From an uncultured Lachnospiraceae bacterium (lineage in GTDB: Bacteria > Bacillota > Clostridia > Lachnospirales > Lachnospiraceae), in the NCBI GenBank assembly GCA_910585295.1, contig CAJUDE010000014.1, positions 1-36,132 on the forward strand: a stretch of DNA of 36,132 nucleotides. The letters are read 5' to 3'. Shown here one piece after another: positions 24,779-31,827 of the stretch; position 1 is the first letter of the stretch; each line of letters starts with the position of its first letter. The position numbers and the translations under genes were made by a program. The notes under the pieces were generated by a model. That model made no database searches, was not told the origin of the DNA, and saw only the letters and a program-made list of their open reading frames with translations.

Positions 24779-24805
24779 AAGGACAGGCCAGACCTGTCCT
24801 TTTTC
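24779..24805 (+). terminator. Intrinsic terminator before the IS element
   Basis: AAGGACAGG (24779-24787) and CCTGTCCTT (24793-24801) form a 9-bp stem followed by a run of T. It would end transcripts from the truncated binding-protein gene, and it stands 10 bases before the left end of the IS. Confidence 0.85.
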
Positions 24806-24814
24806 CTATATATA

Positions 24815-26372
24815 CGAGCTGTTGACAAACCTCCCAATTTCGTAAATGTCACAAGATATCATGATAAAAATCTAGCAAAGATAGCAGAAATATTCCAAAG
24901 AAAAAGGTCATGGTTCCCTATGCCATGGCCTTTATCATCCTTTTAAGATTTAATGCCGTTGACGATAAGAGGCACTGCTGTTCAGCCGCCTCTAATCCTC
25001 TTCTGTATAAGAATTTCAAGTTATGTCTTGACTTTTGCGCTGCAAAGCTTCCTTCGCTCCATATCTGCCGCAGAAGCAAAACCCTGGTGTGTCTTTCCGT
25101 ACCGTCTTTTTCATGATTCTTTTTTACAACGTCTTCAAAAATATTTACTTGGATTCTTTTATCAGAACCTTTTTCTCCTATGCACCTGTTACGGAACGGA
25201 CAGTCTTTACATTCAGCCTTTGGACAGCGGTACTCTTTTGTTACAGTATTTATTGTTCTATTAAGCCGGTGCAGCGGAAGTGCTTTTCCTCCGGGACAGA
25301 TGAATCTGTCATCCTTTCCATCATACTGAAAATCTTTCCTTTGAAATTCTGTAGTTCCTCTTTTTTGCTCCGTTCTTTCAGGCGTATAAAAATTTATACC
25401 CCTTTCTGATAACTGTTGGTTGATAAGGTTTGTGTCATAGCCACTGTCGGCACATGCTTCTTGTATTTTCAAACCCAGATTTTTCTCAATATAATCAATC
25501 CTTTTGATATACGGCTGGCTGTCAGGCACATTGCCGGCTGTAGCTGCCACGTCGATTATGATTCCGTTTTTAGAGTCCACGGTTTCATGCGACAAGTAGT
25601 GCATCCCCTCCGCTTTCCCTTTCCTCTTGTAAAATCCAGATTCGGGGTCGGTTCTGCTTTCTCGTCGGCTAATGATTTCCGTTTTTTCCTTCCGTTTTTT
25701 GCATCTGACGGGCTTGATTTTTCCTTCCGTTTCCAACTGGGCTCGTACCGTTTCTTCATACTGGTCTAATTCTTTGAGGTATTCATTTGTGACTTCTTCT
25801 GTTTGCTTAATGTATTCTGTTTTCCGGGATGCGTTTGCTTTCATGTGTGTCGAATCCGTAAAAACCAGCTTGCCGTCTGCCAGACCCTTTTCTATGCATA
25901 TGGAAACAATTTTCTGAAAGATATTCCGAAAAAGATCGCTGCCGTTGAAACGGCGGCGTCTGTTCTGGGAAATCGTAGAATGGTCTGGAACTTTATCCAT
26001 GATATCAAGACCAAGAAACCAACGGTATGCCATGTTCACCTGAATCTCTTCTGATATTCTTCTTTCGGAATTGATGCCATAAAGAAAACCGATGAGAAGA
26101 AACTTGATCAAGACCACTGGATCAATAGATGGACGCCCATTGTTATGACAGTACATAGTTTCTACTTCGTTATATATGAATGAAAAATCAATGATATCAT
26201 TTACTTTCCGAAGCAAATGATCCATAGGGACTAAATCTTCAATTGTTATCAAATGCATTTCTATCTGTTGGTTTTCTCTTTTTGTCATCATAATGTATCA
26301 CCTCAAGGATTCATCTACACATATATTTTCGTATATGCAAATCTTTTTGGCAAGAGGTTTGTCAACAGCTCG
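24815..26372 (-). mobile_element. IS1182-type insertion sequence A (about 1.56 kb)
   Basis: The ends CGAGCTGTTGACAAACCTC (24815-24833) and its exact complement at 26354-26372 are perfect 19-bp terminal inverted repeats around one transposase gene. The bases outside the ends (TATATA and AAAATT) do not form a target duplication. The left neighbour is a truncated binding protein and the right neighbour is the 3' end of an unrelated kinase. This is what a deletion next to the IS, or recombination between two copies, would leave. Confidence 0.9.
24918..26291 (-). CDS. IS1182-family transposase
   Basis: A 457-residue DDE transposase, apparently intact. The N-terminal DUF772-like domain (HLITIEDLVPMDHLLRKV, then GRPSIDPVVLIKFLLIGFLYGI) is followed by the catalytic core, with VFTDSTHMKANAS (first Asp) and EACADSGYD (second Asp). 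A Cys-rich insert (CPKAECKDCPFRNRC) and a C-terminal segment RRGLEAAEQQCLLSSTALNLKRM probably carry the last acidic residue. GAGGTGATACATT precedes the ATG. The gene fills its IS from end to end. Confidence 0.92.
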   Translation of the reverse strand: MMTKRENQQIEMHLITIEDLVPMDHLLRKVNDIIDFSFIYNEVETMYCHNNGRPSIDPVVLIKFLLIGFLYGINSERRISEEIQVNMAYRWFLGLDIMDKVPDHSTISQNRRRRFNGSDLFRNIFQKIVSICIEKGLADGKLVFTDSTHMKANASRKTEYIKQTEEVTNEYLKELDQYEETVRAQLETEGKIKPVRCKKRKEKTEIISRRESRTDPESGFYKRKGKAEGMHYLSHETVDSKNGIIIDVAATAGNVPDSQPYIKRIDYIEKNLGLKIQEACADSGYDTNLINQQLSERGINFYTPERTEQKRGTTEFQRKDFQYDGKDDRFICPGGKALPLHRLNRTINTVTKEYRCPKAECKDCPFRNRCIGEKGSDKRIQVNIFEDVVKKNHEKDGTERHTRVLLLRQIWSEGSFAAQKSRHNLKFLYRRGLEAAEQQCLLSSTALNLKRMIKAMA

Positions 26373-26462
26373 AAAATTGCCGAAAAGCACGGCGGAAGGA
26401 TAGCGGTAAAGAGCGTGTATGGGGCTGGAAGCGAATTTACCCTTTATTTGCCGAAAAAATAA
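26373..26462 (+). pseudogene. 3' remnant of a sensor histidine kinase
   Basis: Directly after the IS end the plus strand encodes KIAEKHGGRIAVKSVYGAGSEFTLYLPKK and a stop. This is the terminal part of a HATPase_c domain (G2 region, the usual last 30 residues of a histidine kinase). Everything upstream has been replaced by the IS. No matching 5' part exists on the other side of the IS, so the rest of the kinase gene was deleted or moved, not simply interrupted. Confidence 0.85.
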
Positions 26463-26490
26463 CTGTGTAATATCACTAAAATCCAAATAA

Positions 26491-26518
26491 TTGACAAATA
26501 TTGGAACCTTAATATAGT
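26491..26518 (+). promoter_or_regulatory. Promoter-like pair left of insertion sequence B
   Basis: TTGACA (26491-26496) and TATAGT (26513-26518) are 16 bases apart, just outside the left end of the second IS, and read toward its transposase. The stretch 26463-26540 otherwise holds nothing recognisable. The original downstream gene is not identifiable. Confidence 0.4.
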
Positions 26519-26540
26519 TTTAATAACAAATATATAGTAT

Positions 26541-28392
26541 GATGCTGGGGTCAAAAGCCCAACTACCGAACATTGAAAATTTAATATTTTACAGTAAATA
26601 AAGACAATCTACCCTTTTGTGAGTTATAATGGTAATAGTTCTAGAAAGGTGGTATCTCTTATGGCATTTAAACCGAATGATTGTCAACAGTTGTCCTTCG
26701 ACGACAGCTTTATAGCACTAACTGAGCGTGAGAAAAAAGCTCTGGAAAAATCCTGGGCAAAAATCTTTGCTGATGAGATTTTTCCAGCAATAGATGAAGA
26801 ACGTTTTTCTGTTCTGTATAGTGACAAGGCCTCCAGATCTAATACACCTGTTAATGTAATCATCGGTGCGTTAATCATCAAAGAGCTTTTTGATTATTCG
26901 GACGATGAAATTGTTGAGAACCTGATGCTTGACCTTCATCTCCAGTACGCCCTGCATACCACAAGCTTTGTGGAACAGCCTGTATCAGATAAAACCCTGA
27001 GCCGTTTCCGTAAAAGATGCTATGACTATGAAACACTTCATGGGGTGGACTTATATCATGACTGTGTAAAAGACCTTAGTGGCAAAATAGCTAAAATCAT
27101 GAAGCTAAACGGGCGCATCCGCCGCATGGATTCCCTTATGATAGAATCAAATATCCGTTTTCTGAGCCGTATGGAACTGATTTATACCTGCATATCAAAG
27201 CTGGTTGTTTATCTCACAAAAAAGCAGCCGGATATCATTCCGGAACAACTGAAACATTATGCCGACCCGAATGACTATAACCGCATTTTCTATCATCAGA
27301 GAAATGATGACATGGGGGCCATTATCCAGACGCTCCTCACAGACAGCGGCTGTCTGCTTCATCTGTGCGGAACAGATTTTGAAGACGTGACGGAGTACCA
27401 GCTTTTTACCAGATGCCTTTCTGACCAGACTGTTGTGGAAAATGAAAAACGCCGCATGAGGACAAAGGAAGACGGTACGATGAATTCGTCCGCACTCCAG
27501 AATCCTTCTGACCCGGATGCCACTTACAGAAACAAGGCGGGTAAGCAGTACAGGGGATATTCTGCAAATATTGAGGAAACGGTTGGCAAAAATGGTTCTG
27601 TTGTGACGGATTATCAGTATGATAAAAACACCCATACAGACAGTCAGTTTCTCCAGGAATCTCTTTCGGCAATGGAAAAATCGGAAGAAGAAATCATTCT
27701 GGTTACAGATGGCGGTTATGACGGGCAGGACAACATTGCACTTGCAAAAGAAAAGAATATCCGCCTGGTAACAACAGCCTTAATCGGCAAAGAAGCCCCT
27801 GATGCACTGGCAGATTTTGAATTTAATGAAGATGGCACGCGTCTGCTGAAATGCGCAGCGGGCCACGTTCCAATCAGCCAGAGCTATACAAAATCAACAA
27901 GACAATGCAGGGTATCATTTGACAGAAATCATTGTGCCGGTTGTCCTTATCAGGAACAATGCCGTCCAAAGATATACAAAAAAGTCGCTTCATTTATCAC
28001 TTCAAAAAATGCATCTAACAGGGCAAAAAGTCAGCGGTACATGCAGAGTGAAGAATTTAGCAGTCTGGCACGGTTAAGAAACGGCGTGGAAACAGTTCCT
28101 TCCAGTCTTCGGAAAAATTACCATCTGGACAGCCTTCCAAGAGGAAGGCAGCGAGGGAAATTTTTCTTTGGAAGTAAAATAGCAGCTTTGAATTTCAGAA
28201 AGCTCTTCGGATTTCGGAAGGGACTGGGAAACTATGCCCAAAATCCTGTATTAGTATAGAAAACACACTAAAAGTATGCCAATGCATTTGGAGAAAAGGT
28301 GCCTCTTATAACAAATCTACTGTGAAATATTACATTTTCAAGGTTCTACGAGTATTCAGCCATAGAAAACTCTATGTTTTGACCCCATCATC
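26541..28392 (+). mobile_element. IS1182-like insertion sequence B (about 1.85 kb)
   Basis: Ends GATGCTGGGGTCAAAA (26541-26556) and its inverted partner TTTTGACCCCATCATC (28377-28392) match at 15 of 16 positions and enclose one transposase gene. The exact outer limits and a target duplication are not clear. On the right it interrupts a small phage gene after 16 codons; the rest of that gene is not on the left side. Confidence 0.85.
26661..28259 (+). CDS. IS1182-like transposase (element B)
   Basis: A 532-residue transposase of the same broad group as that of element A but clearly distinct in sequence. DUF772-like N-terminus: SVLYSDKASRSNTPVNVIIGALIIKELFDYSDDEIVENL, then LSRFRKRC. Core: RRMDSLMIESN (first Asp), LVTDGGYDG (second Asp). 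Zinc-like Cys insert: NHCAGCPYQEQC. C-terminal RLRNGVETVPSSLRKNYHLDSLPRGRQRGKFFFGSKIAALNFRKL. The ATG at 26661 follows AAAGGTGG. The reading frame is intact, so the element may be active. Confidence 0.9.
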   Translation: MAFKPNDCQQLSFDDSFIALTEREKKALEKSWAKIFADEIFPAIDEERFSVLYSDKASRSNTPVNVIIGALIIKELFDYSDDEIVENLMLDLHLQYALHTTSFVEQPVSDKTLSRFRKRCYDYETLHGVDLYHDCVKDLSGKIAKIMKLNGRIRRMDSLMIESNIRFLSRMELIYTCISKLVVYLTKKQPDIIPEQLKHYADPNDYNRIFYHQRNDDMGAIIQTLLTDSGCLLHLCGTDFEDVTEYQLFTRCLSDQTVVENEKRRMRTKEDGTMNSSALQNPSDPDATYRNKAGKQYRGYSANIEETVGKNGSVVTDYQYDKNTHTDSQFLQESLSAMEKSEEEIILVTDGGYDGQDNIALAKEKNIRLVTTALIGKEAPDALADFEFNEDGTRLLKCAAGHVPISQSYTKSTRQCRVSFDRNHCAGCPYQEQCRPKIYKKVASFITSKNASNRAKSQRYMQSEEFSSLARLRNGVETVPSSLRKNYHLDSLPRGRQRGKFFFGSKIAALNFRKLFGFRKGLGNYAQNPVLV

Positions 28393-28437
28393 ATCACATG
28401 TTTCTATATCAAAACCAGACAATTTTATATCGTCCAT
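28372..28437 (-). pseudogene. Start of a small phage gene, cut by insertion sequence B
   Basis: On the minus strand TTGGAGGCAATAAAAG is followed by ATG and MDDIKLSGFDIETCDD. The next codons run into the IS end and reach a stop six codons on. The ribosome site is excellent and the gene lies just downstream of a promoter, hairpin and terminator leader, so it was probably a real, regulated phage gene. Its product is not recognisable from 16 residues. Confidence 0.65.
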
Positions 28438-28467
28438 CTTTTATTGCCTCCAATCAAAAATCCACAA

Positions 28468-28501
28468 AATAAAAAGTGCGCCCCCAATGAAGAGACGCAC
28501 T
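28468..28501 (-). terminator. Intrinsic terminator in the leader of the cut phage gene
   Basis: On the minus strand AGTGCGTCTCT pairs with GGGGGCGCACT (11 bp, three G-U) around TCATT, followed by TTTTATTTT. It stands about 30 bases upstream of the start codon at 28437 and downstream of the 107-base hairpin. It is therefore either the end of a small RNA or an attenuator for that gene. Confidence 0.75.
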
Positions 28502-28525
28502 GCTAAAGTGAATCTCTCCTATTGT

Positions 28526-28632
28526 TGCGACACAATTCCATCAACACTCAAAGGCGTGACTATGTAAGAGAATACACTTATAGCCTAAGTAATATCCCCT
28601 GAGTGTTATAAAAAATATAGAATTGTGTCGCA
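28526..28632 (-). ncRNA. Candidate structured leader or small RNA
   Basis: Outer arms TGCGACACAATTC (28526-28538) and GAATTGTGTCGCA (28620-28632) are perfectly complementary over 13 bp. Inner arms AACACTCA / TGAGTGTT (28543-28550 and 28600-28607) add 8 bp, extended by four pairs with two G-U. The apical loop can form two more short stems. A promoter (28643-28671) lies directly upstream and a terminator follows 25 bases downstream, giving a transcript of about 170 nt. I do not recognise a known RNA family. A MITE with long inverted ends is the main alternative. Confidence 0.5.
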
Positions 28633-28642
28633 GTCTAAGTAT

Positions 28643-28671
28643 ATCATACCTAGCTGGAAAAGAAAACCCAA
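28643..28671 (-). promoter_or_regulatory. Promoter of the leader RNA
   Basis: Minus strand TTGGGT (28666-28671) and TATGAT (28643-28648) are 17 bases apart. Transcription would start close to the outer arm of the 28526-28632 hairpin. Confidence 0.5.
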
Positions 28672-28692
28672 AATACACCTTACGCCCAGAAA

Positions 28693-28970
28693 CCCACTTT
28701 TATTTGCCCTATTTCTTTATATATTTAATTTTTTTCTCACGATTAAATAGAAAAATAAGTGGGAAAGTGGGCGAAACCCTCACAAAGCCCGTAAATACGG
28801 CATTTTTATAGCCCACTTTTGGGTTTTAAAAACGGGCAAAAGCCCACTTTTTCTGGGCGAAACTCCCCGAAAATCCAAGCAAATTCCCGAAAATCACAAC
28901 ACATCCGCCAAATCTCCAACACCAAAACCGGGCAAACCCACTTTCCTCAAATATAAAAGTGGGCGAAATC
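28693..28970. repeat. Cluster of CCCACTTT / AAGTGGG repeats in both orientations
   Basis: No gene is credible in 28640-28968. The octamer CCCACTTT or its complement occurs at about 28693, 28764, 28812, 28843, 28937 and 28957, with a truncated copy at 28757. Two copies share the longer AAAGTGGGCGAAA form (28764-28776 and 28957-28969). Several neighbouring copies can pair with one another. The arrangement could be operator sites, origin iterons or a decayed repeat. Confidence 0.6.
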
Positions 28971-29244
28971 AGCTCTGGTAATGTCTTCTTTGATATGCCA
29001 AATGCTTCGGAACTTGTACGAACGGTGGCTTGTAGAGCGATTTTGTGTGGATTTGATGAGTGTCTTTCGGAAATATCCCGCACCGCTTGGTTGAAGAAAC
29101 AGAGTTTTTATCTTCTTCCTCATTTTTGCCAAAACATACAAACAATTTGTTTAATGCTTCAGCCATCTCCCGGAACGATTCAGTTACAAGTCCGAAAGCC
29201 TCATTCATTTTTGTTATAAACATAGTTATGTCTGACATGTCCAT
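28969..29244 (-). CDS. Small phage protein, unknown
   Basis: A 91-residue product starting MDMSDITMFITKMNEAFGLVTESFREMAEALNKLF, an amphipathic helical start of a style common in small phage proteins. The second half (residues 45-91) is low in familiar pattern and may be run-through into degenerate sequence. The ATG lies 7 bases after the RNase H stop with GGGGTG as ribosome site. It is the last phage gene before the repeat cluster. I cannot assign a role. Confidence 0.55.
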   Translation of the reverse strand: MDMSDITMFITKMNEAFGLVTESFREMAEALNKLFVCFGKNEEEDKNSVSSTKRCGIFPKDTHQIHTKSLYKPPFVQVPKHLAYQRRHYQS

Positions 29245-29251
29245 ATTATGC

Positions 29252-29749
29252 TCACCCCAATCCTACAGATTTCTTTGCTAAGTTATCAGCTTCTTCATTG
29301 AAAGGAACACCAGAATGAGCCTTCACATGTTTAAAATATAATTTGAGACCGCTCTTCATGGCAGACTTTGCCAACCTCGCATAGTCTATAGTTCCTTTTT
29401 TCTTGGCGCACCACTTACCAGTAACCCATTTTTCAACGCCCTCATAATCGTAGTAAATGGTCAGCTTCTCCATGCCAAGCTTTAACGCTGTTTGTATGGC
29501 AGCACTCGCTCCAAGAATTTCTCCCGCCACATTACGCATCTTAGCAAGTTCAGGGTCTTTTCCAGAACCCTCTAAAATATGTTTCTTGCCAAACTGATCA
29601 ATCAGAAATCCACCCCACCCATATGTGTTGATTTTTGCGTTGTATGAACCATCGACAAAAGCAAATGAATCTACGAAAGTATTTCTCAATAATTCTTTTG
29701 ATGGCGAATGTATCCCCATAATCTTTTTTACACTCTTTTTTATAAGCAT
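29252..29749 (-). CDS. Phage RNase H-like protein
   Basis: A 165-residue RNase HI-fold protein that would cut RNA in RNA-DNA hybrids during phage replication. All four acidic residues are in place: D33 (FVDGSYN), E77 (AGEILGAS), D101 (IYYDYEG) and D155 (NEEADNLAK), with H145 (HVKAHSG). GWGGF (44-48) is the standard first-strand pattern. The N-terminal 28 residues precede the fold and include MGIHSPSK, a string better known from tape-measure protein ends. The ATG at 29749 is preferred to a GTG at 29758 because AGGTGA lies 5 bases before it. Confidence 0.88.
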   Translation of the reverse strand: MLIKKSVKKIMGIHSPSKELLRNTFVDSFAFVDGSYNAKINTYGWGGFLIDQFGKKHILEGSGKDPELAKMRNVAGEILGASAAIQTALKLGMEKLTIYYDYEGVEKWVTGKWCAKKKGTIDYARLAKSAMKSGLKLYFKHVKAHSGVPFNEEADNLAKKSVGLG

Positions 29750-29754
29750 ATGTA

Positions 29755-29958
29755 TCACCTATACACCTTTCCTGTGTTTTTATCTTTTAAAACTATCCTC
29801 TCTTCCAAATGAAAACCAGACAATTCGCAGATATTGAAAATGGTATCCAGTAACTTATGGAATCGCTCATCTTCGTTTTCCACATTTTTAATTGCCTGAT
29901 AGGCAGTTGGATCAGAATATCCGGATGCGTTCTTTTTTATATCATCCTCTCGTGCCAA
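29755..29958 (-). CDS. Small phage protein, unknown (TTG start)
   Basis: A 67-residue charged, soluble product (starting MAREDDIKKNASGYSDPTAY). No in-frame ATG is available, and a strong GGAGG lies 9 bases before the TTG, so TTG is taken as the start. The stop lies 5 bases before the RNase H start, and the next gene's ribosome site overlaps this gene's end. Family not recognised. Confidence 0.7.
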   Translation of the reverse strand: MAREDDIKKNASGYSDPTAYQAIKNVENEDERFHKLLDTIFNICELSGFHLEERIVLKDKNTGKVYR

Positions 29959-29976
29959 TTTTTATCACCTCCAATC

Positions 29977-30339
29977 TTAGCCACTCTTTTCCAAACGAAC
30001 ACCGCCATATTCCCAAAGATCCTGTTTCATCTTGTCCATATCCAGCTCTCCATTCTGCCATCTTTCGTAATATTCCAGAACATGAGCTGTGAACTTTGGA
30101 ATTCGTTTTTCGTATGACTTAGGCCAATAATGGTCCATTAGGACTTCCAGCGGCAAAGTCAACAATAATATCATTGCAGTATTTACCGCATCGTCCGTAG
30201 CCTGCTGCCTAACTTCTTCCAATTCATCACCAATCTTTTCCCGAACCATCGCATCTAGCTGGGCTTTAGTCAGGTTATATGTAGCAGTCTTGGCCTTTTT
30301 CTCATTTTTTCTTGTACGTCGAATTTCTGCACGTCCCAT
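29977..30339 (-). CDS. Phage protein with basic N-terminus, unknown
   Basis: A 120-residue protein. The N-terminus is very basic (MGRAEIRRTRKNEKKAK), then TATYNLTKAQLDAMVREKIGDELEEVRQQATDDAVNTAMILLLTLPLEVLMDHY, a pattern I associate with a widespread, uncharacterised Firmicutes phage family. AAAGGAGATAAAGTT precedes the ATG. It is mostly helical and has no catalytic motif I can point to. It is encoded 18 bases upstream of the TTG-start gene. Confidence 0.75.
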   Translation of the reverse strand: MGRAEIRRTRKNEKKAKTATYNLTKAQLDAMVREKIGDELEEVRQQATDDAVNTAMILLLTLPLEVLMDHYWPKSYEKRIPKFTAHVLEYYERWQNGELDMDKMKQDLWEYGGVRLEKSG

Positions 30340-30366
30340 AACTTTATCTCCTTTATACTGAAAATA

Positions 30367-30591
30367 TCAGGCAAACCCTTTGGGCGTTGACTTTCGTTCC
30401 TGATAATCTGGACAAGAGAAAGAACAGTCTACATTTTGAGACTTCATCATAACGTCCCATCCGTAATCATCGTTTGGACCATTACCATAAGTGGTATTTG
30501 CCAATTTTTTCATAGCATTTTTAGGGTTGTTCTTATTTCGGCAGACCTTACTGTGTATGCACTTATCGCAGTCAGTTCGTAACTTAAGCAT
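30367..30591 (-). CDS. Small Cys-rich phage protein
   Basis: A 74-residue product with a Cys pattern CDKCIHSKVC near the start and CSFSCPDY near the end, together able to bind one zinc ion. The middle (TTYGNGPNDDYGWDVMMKSQNVD) is conserved-looking but unrecognised. Its ATG overlaps the stop of the upstream gene (ATGCTTAA), which shows translational coupling. Confidence 0.75.
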   Translation of the reverse strand: MLKLRTDCDKCIHSKVCRNKNNPKNAMKKLANTTYGNGPNDDYGWDVMMKSQNVDCSFSCPDYQERKSTPKGFA

Positions 30592-31306
30592 CCTGTGTCA
30601 CCTCCTCCGCATTACAAGTAATAATCTCAGCGTATGGCAGATTCTCAATCCATTGACAAAACTCCCTCCACTCATCCAGTTTGTGCTCCCGACGGTACTG
30701 ATAGATGTTGGACAGAACCTCATAGTTTAGCATAACCGTTCGCTTCTGGTTATAGGAAGATGGAAGAAGCTGAATCATCTGCCACCATGCTGCTTTGTTT
30801 CCCGTTTCTAAAAATATCTGTCTATACTCGTTTAATTGCTCCACGATTAGTTTTAGAATGGTTAATGATGGTGTTTTAACATCCTCATCATTTTCTAATA
30901 AATGTTCATGGCTGAAGTCATCCAATATAAACTCCTTAGCATGAATCTTATGCATGGTTGAACAGGAATTGGCAACGGTACCAACCTTATATGTATCAAA
31001 CTCTTTCCACCAATAGAGTGGTGCAGTAATATCAACATATACCGCAATCATCCGGCGGAATTTTCCATGAACCGAACCAGCTTTCGCCAGTTTCATCATC
31101 AGACAGTGGTCTTCCTGTCCGAGTTGCCAAGAACCATCAAAAGAATGGTTACATGGAATCCGGTTTGCACAATTATCACACCCGATGTGCATATCTCCTC
31201 CGCCACAAATGCCACTGTCAGATCTATTCCAACTGTTCATTGGATTACGCATGCCACGAATTGCCGATTCCCATCCCATTACCTCTGTTTTTTCAATTTT
31301 AATCAT
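30584..31306 (-). CDS. Phage protein, possibly a divergent ThyX-like fold
   Basis: A 240-residue protein. The section GKFRRMIAVYVDITAPLYWWKEFDTYKVGTVANSCSTMHKI parallels the ThyX (flavin-dependent thymidylate synthase) region that normally carries RHR-x7-S. FDTYKVGTVANSCS stands in the same arrangement, but the RHR and catalytic Ser context are absent. The C-terminal third (WWQMIQLLPSSYNQKRTVMLNYEVLSNIYQYRREHKLDEW) is strongly patterned. The start at 31306 (MIKIEK) is chosen because AGGGGTG precedes it and it overlaps the previous stop (ATGATTAA). The ThyX relation is an inference; a thymidylate synthase activity is not claimed. Confidence 0.55.
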   Translation of the reverse strand: MIKIEKTEVMGWESAIRGMRNPMNSWNRSDSGICGGGDMHIGCDNCANRIPCNHSFDGSWQLGQEDHCLMMKLAKAGSVHGKFRRMIAVYVDITAPLYWWKEFDTYKVGTVANSCSTMHKIHAKEFILDDFSHEHLLENDEDVKTPSLTILKLIVEQLNEYRQIFLETGNKAAWWQMIQLLPSSYNQKRTVMLNYEVLSNIYQYRREHKLDEWREFCQWIENLPYAEIITCNAEEVTQDA

Positions 31307-31634
31307 CTTTATTTTCACCCCTTCCAAAACAATCTAGCCATACCGTTGTTGGTTCATCGACCCGTTTGCCGATCAACTTAGCAAACACAATTTCGTAAGT
31401 GACCCCTTCACCATATGTGCCGTCTGATTTTGGAACGGCTATCACCCGATCAGCCCATACGATATTCAAAAAACATTTTTGTATAATACTTTTTAAGGAT
31501 TTTTGAGGTTCCTTTTTTACATATCTAACCCTATAACGCTCGGTTCCTATATAATAATCCGCGATTGATTTAATAGCCTCTTCTTGTGAGAGGGAGCCAA
31601 TGATATAAAGTTTATCTTTGTATTCATTATTCAT
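31299..31634 (-). CDS. Nucleoside 2-deoxyribosyltransferase-like phage protein
   Basis: The 111-residue product has the layout of this superfamily. It starts KDKLYIIGSLSQEEAI, and a later ADRVIAVPKSDGTYGEGVTYEIVFAKLIGKRV matches the region with the nucleophile Glu (here VTYE) and sugar-binding Asp (SDG). Such phage enzymes salvage or act on deoxynucleosides. The ATG at 31634 is the first in-frame start after the stop of the previous gene (31645), with AGGAG a little far away (15 bases). It precedes the ThyX-like gene, which also suggests nucleotide metabolism. Confidence 0.7.
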   Translation of the reverse strand: MNNEYKDKLYIIGSLSQEEAIKSIADYYIGTERYRVRYVKKEPQKSLKSIIQKCFLNIVWADRVIAVPKSDGTYGEGVTYEIVFAKLIGKRVDEPTTVWLDCFGRGENKDD

Positions 31635-31644
31635 CTCGTCTATC

Positions 31645-31827
31645 TTATTCTCCTTTCTTCTCGCATGTTTCACAGTGACAATCAGTTGAGGGGGTCCCTT
31701 TGGAATATAATCCACAGCATGCTCCCTCGTCCGTATCAGATATCCGTTCTTTTCGTTCTTTGCATTTATACTCGCCCCAAGATTCACAAAATATAGCGTT
31801 GGAGCAAACAGTGCAGTTTTTACTCAT
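31645..31827 (-). CDS. Small Cys-rich phage protein
   Basis: A 60-residue product with nine cysteines in pairs (CTVCSNAIFC, CKERK, ACCGLY, CHCETC), which suggests one or two zinc sites. GGGAGAAGGCA stands before the ATG. The start overlaps the end of the 31820-31990 gene, and the stop lies 10 bases before the deoxyribosyltransferase-like gene, so translation is likely coupled through the cluster. No family recognised. Confidence 0.72.
   Translation of the reverse strand: MSKNCTVCSNAIFCESWGEYKCKERKERISDTDEGACCGLYSKGTPSTDCHCETCEKKGE

Noticed and set aside
26491..26518. Strong promoter-like pair as evidence of a lost gene
   Set aside because: It could equally drive the IS transposase; no gene start other than the transposase follows, so no claim is made.
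27195..27635. 146-residue minus-strand frame inside the IS B transposase
   Set aside because: Shadow of a clear transposase on the plus strand.
28526..28632. 6S RNA, SRP RNA or T-box reading of the long hairpin
   Set aside because: It is too short for 6S RNA and lacks the SRP GGAA apical motif and T-box conserved elements.
28826..29083. 85-residue minus-strand frame with repeated Phe/Ala/Arg strings
   Set aside because: It is created by the CCCACTTT repeats, has no good start and is not like neighbouring phage genes.
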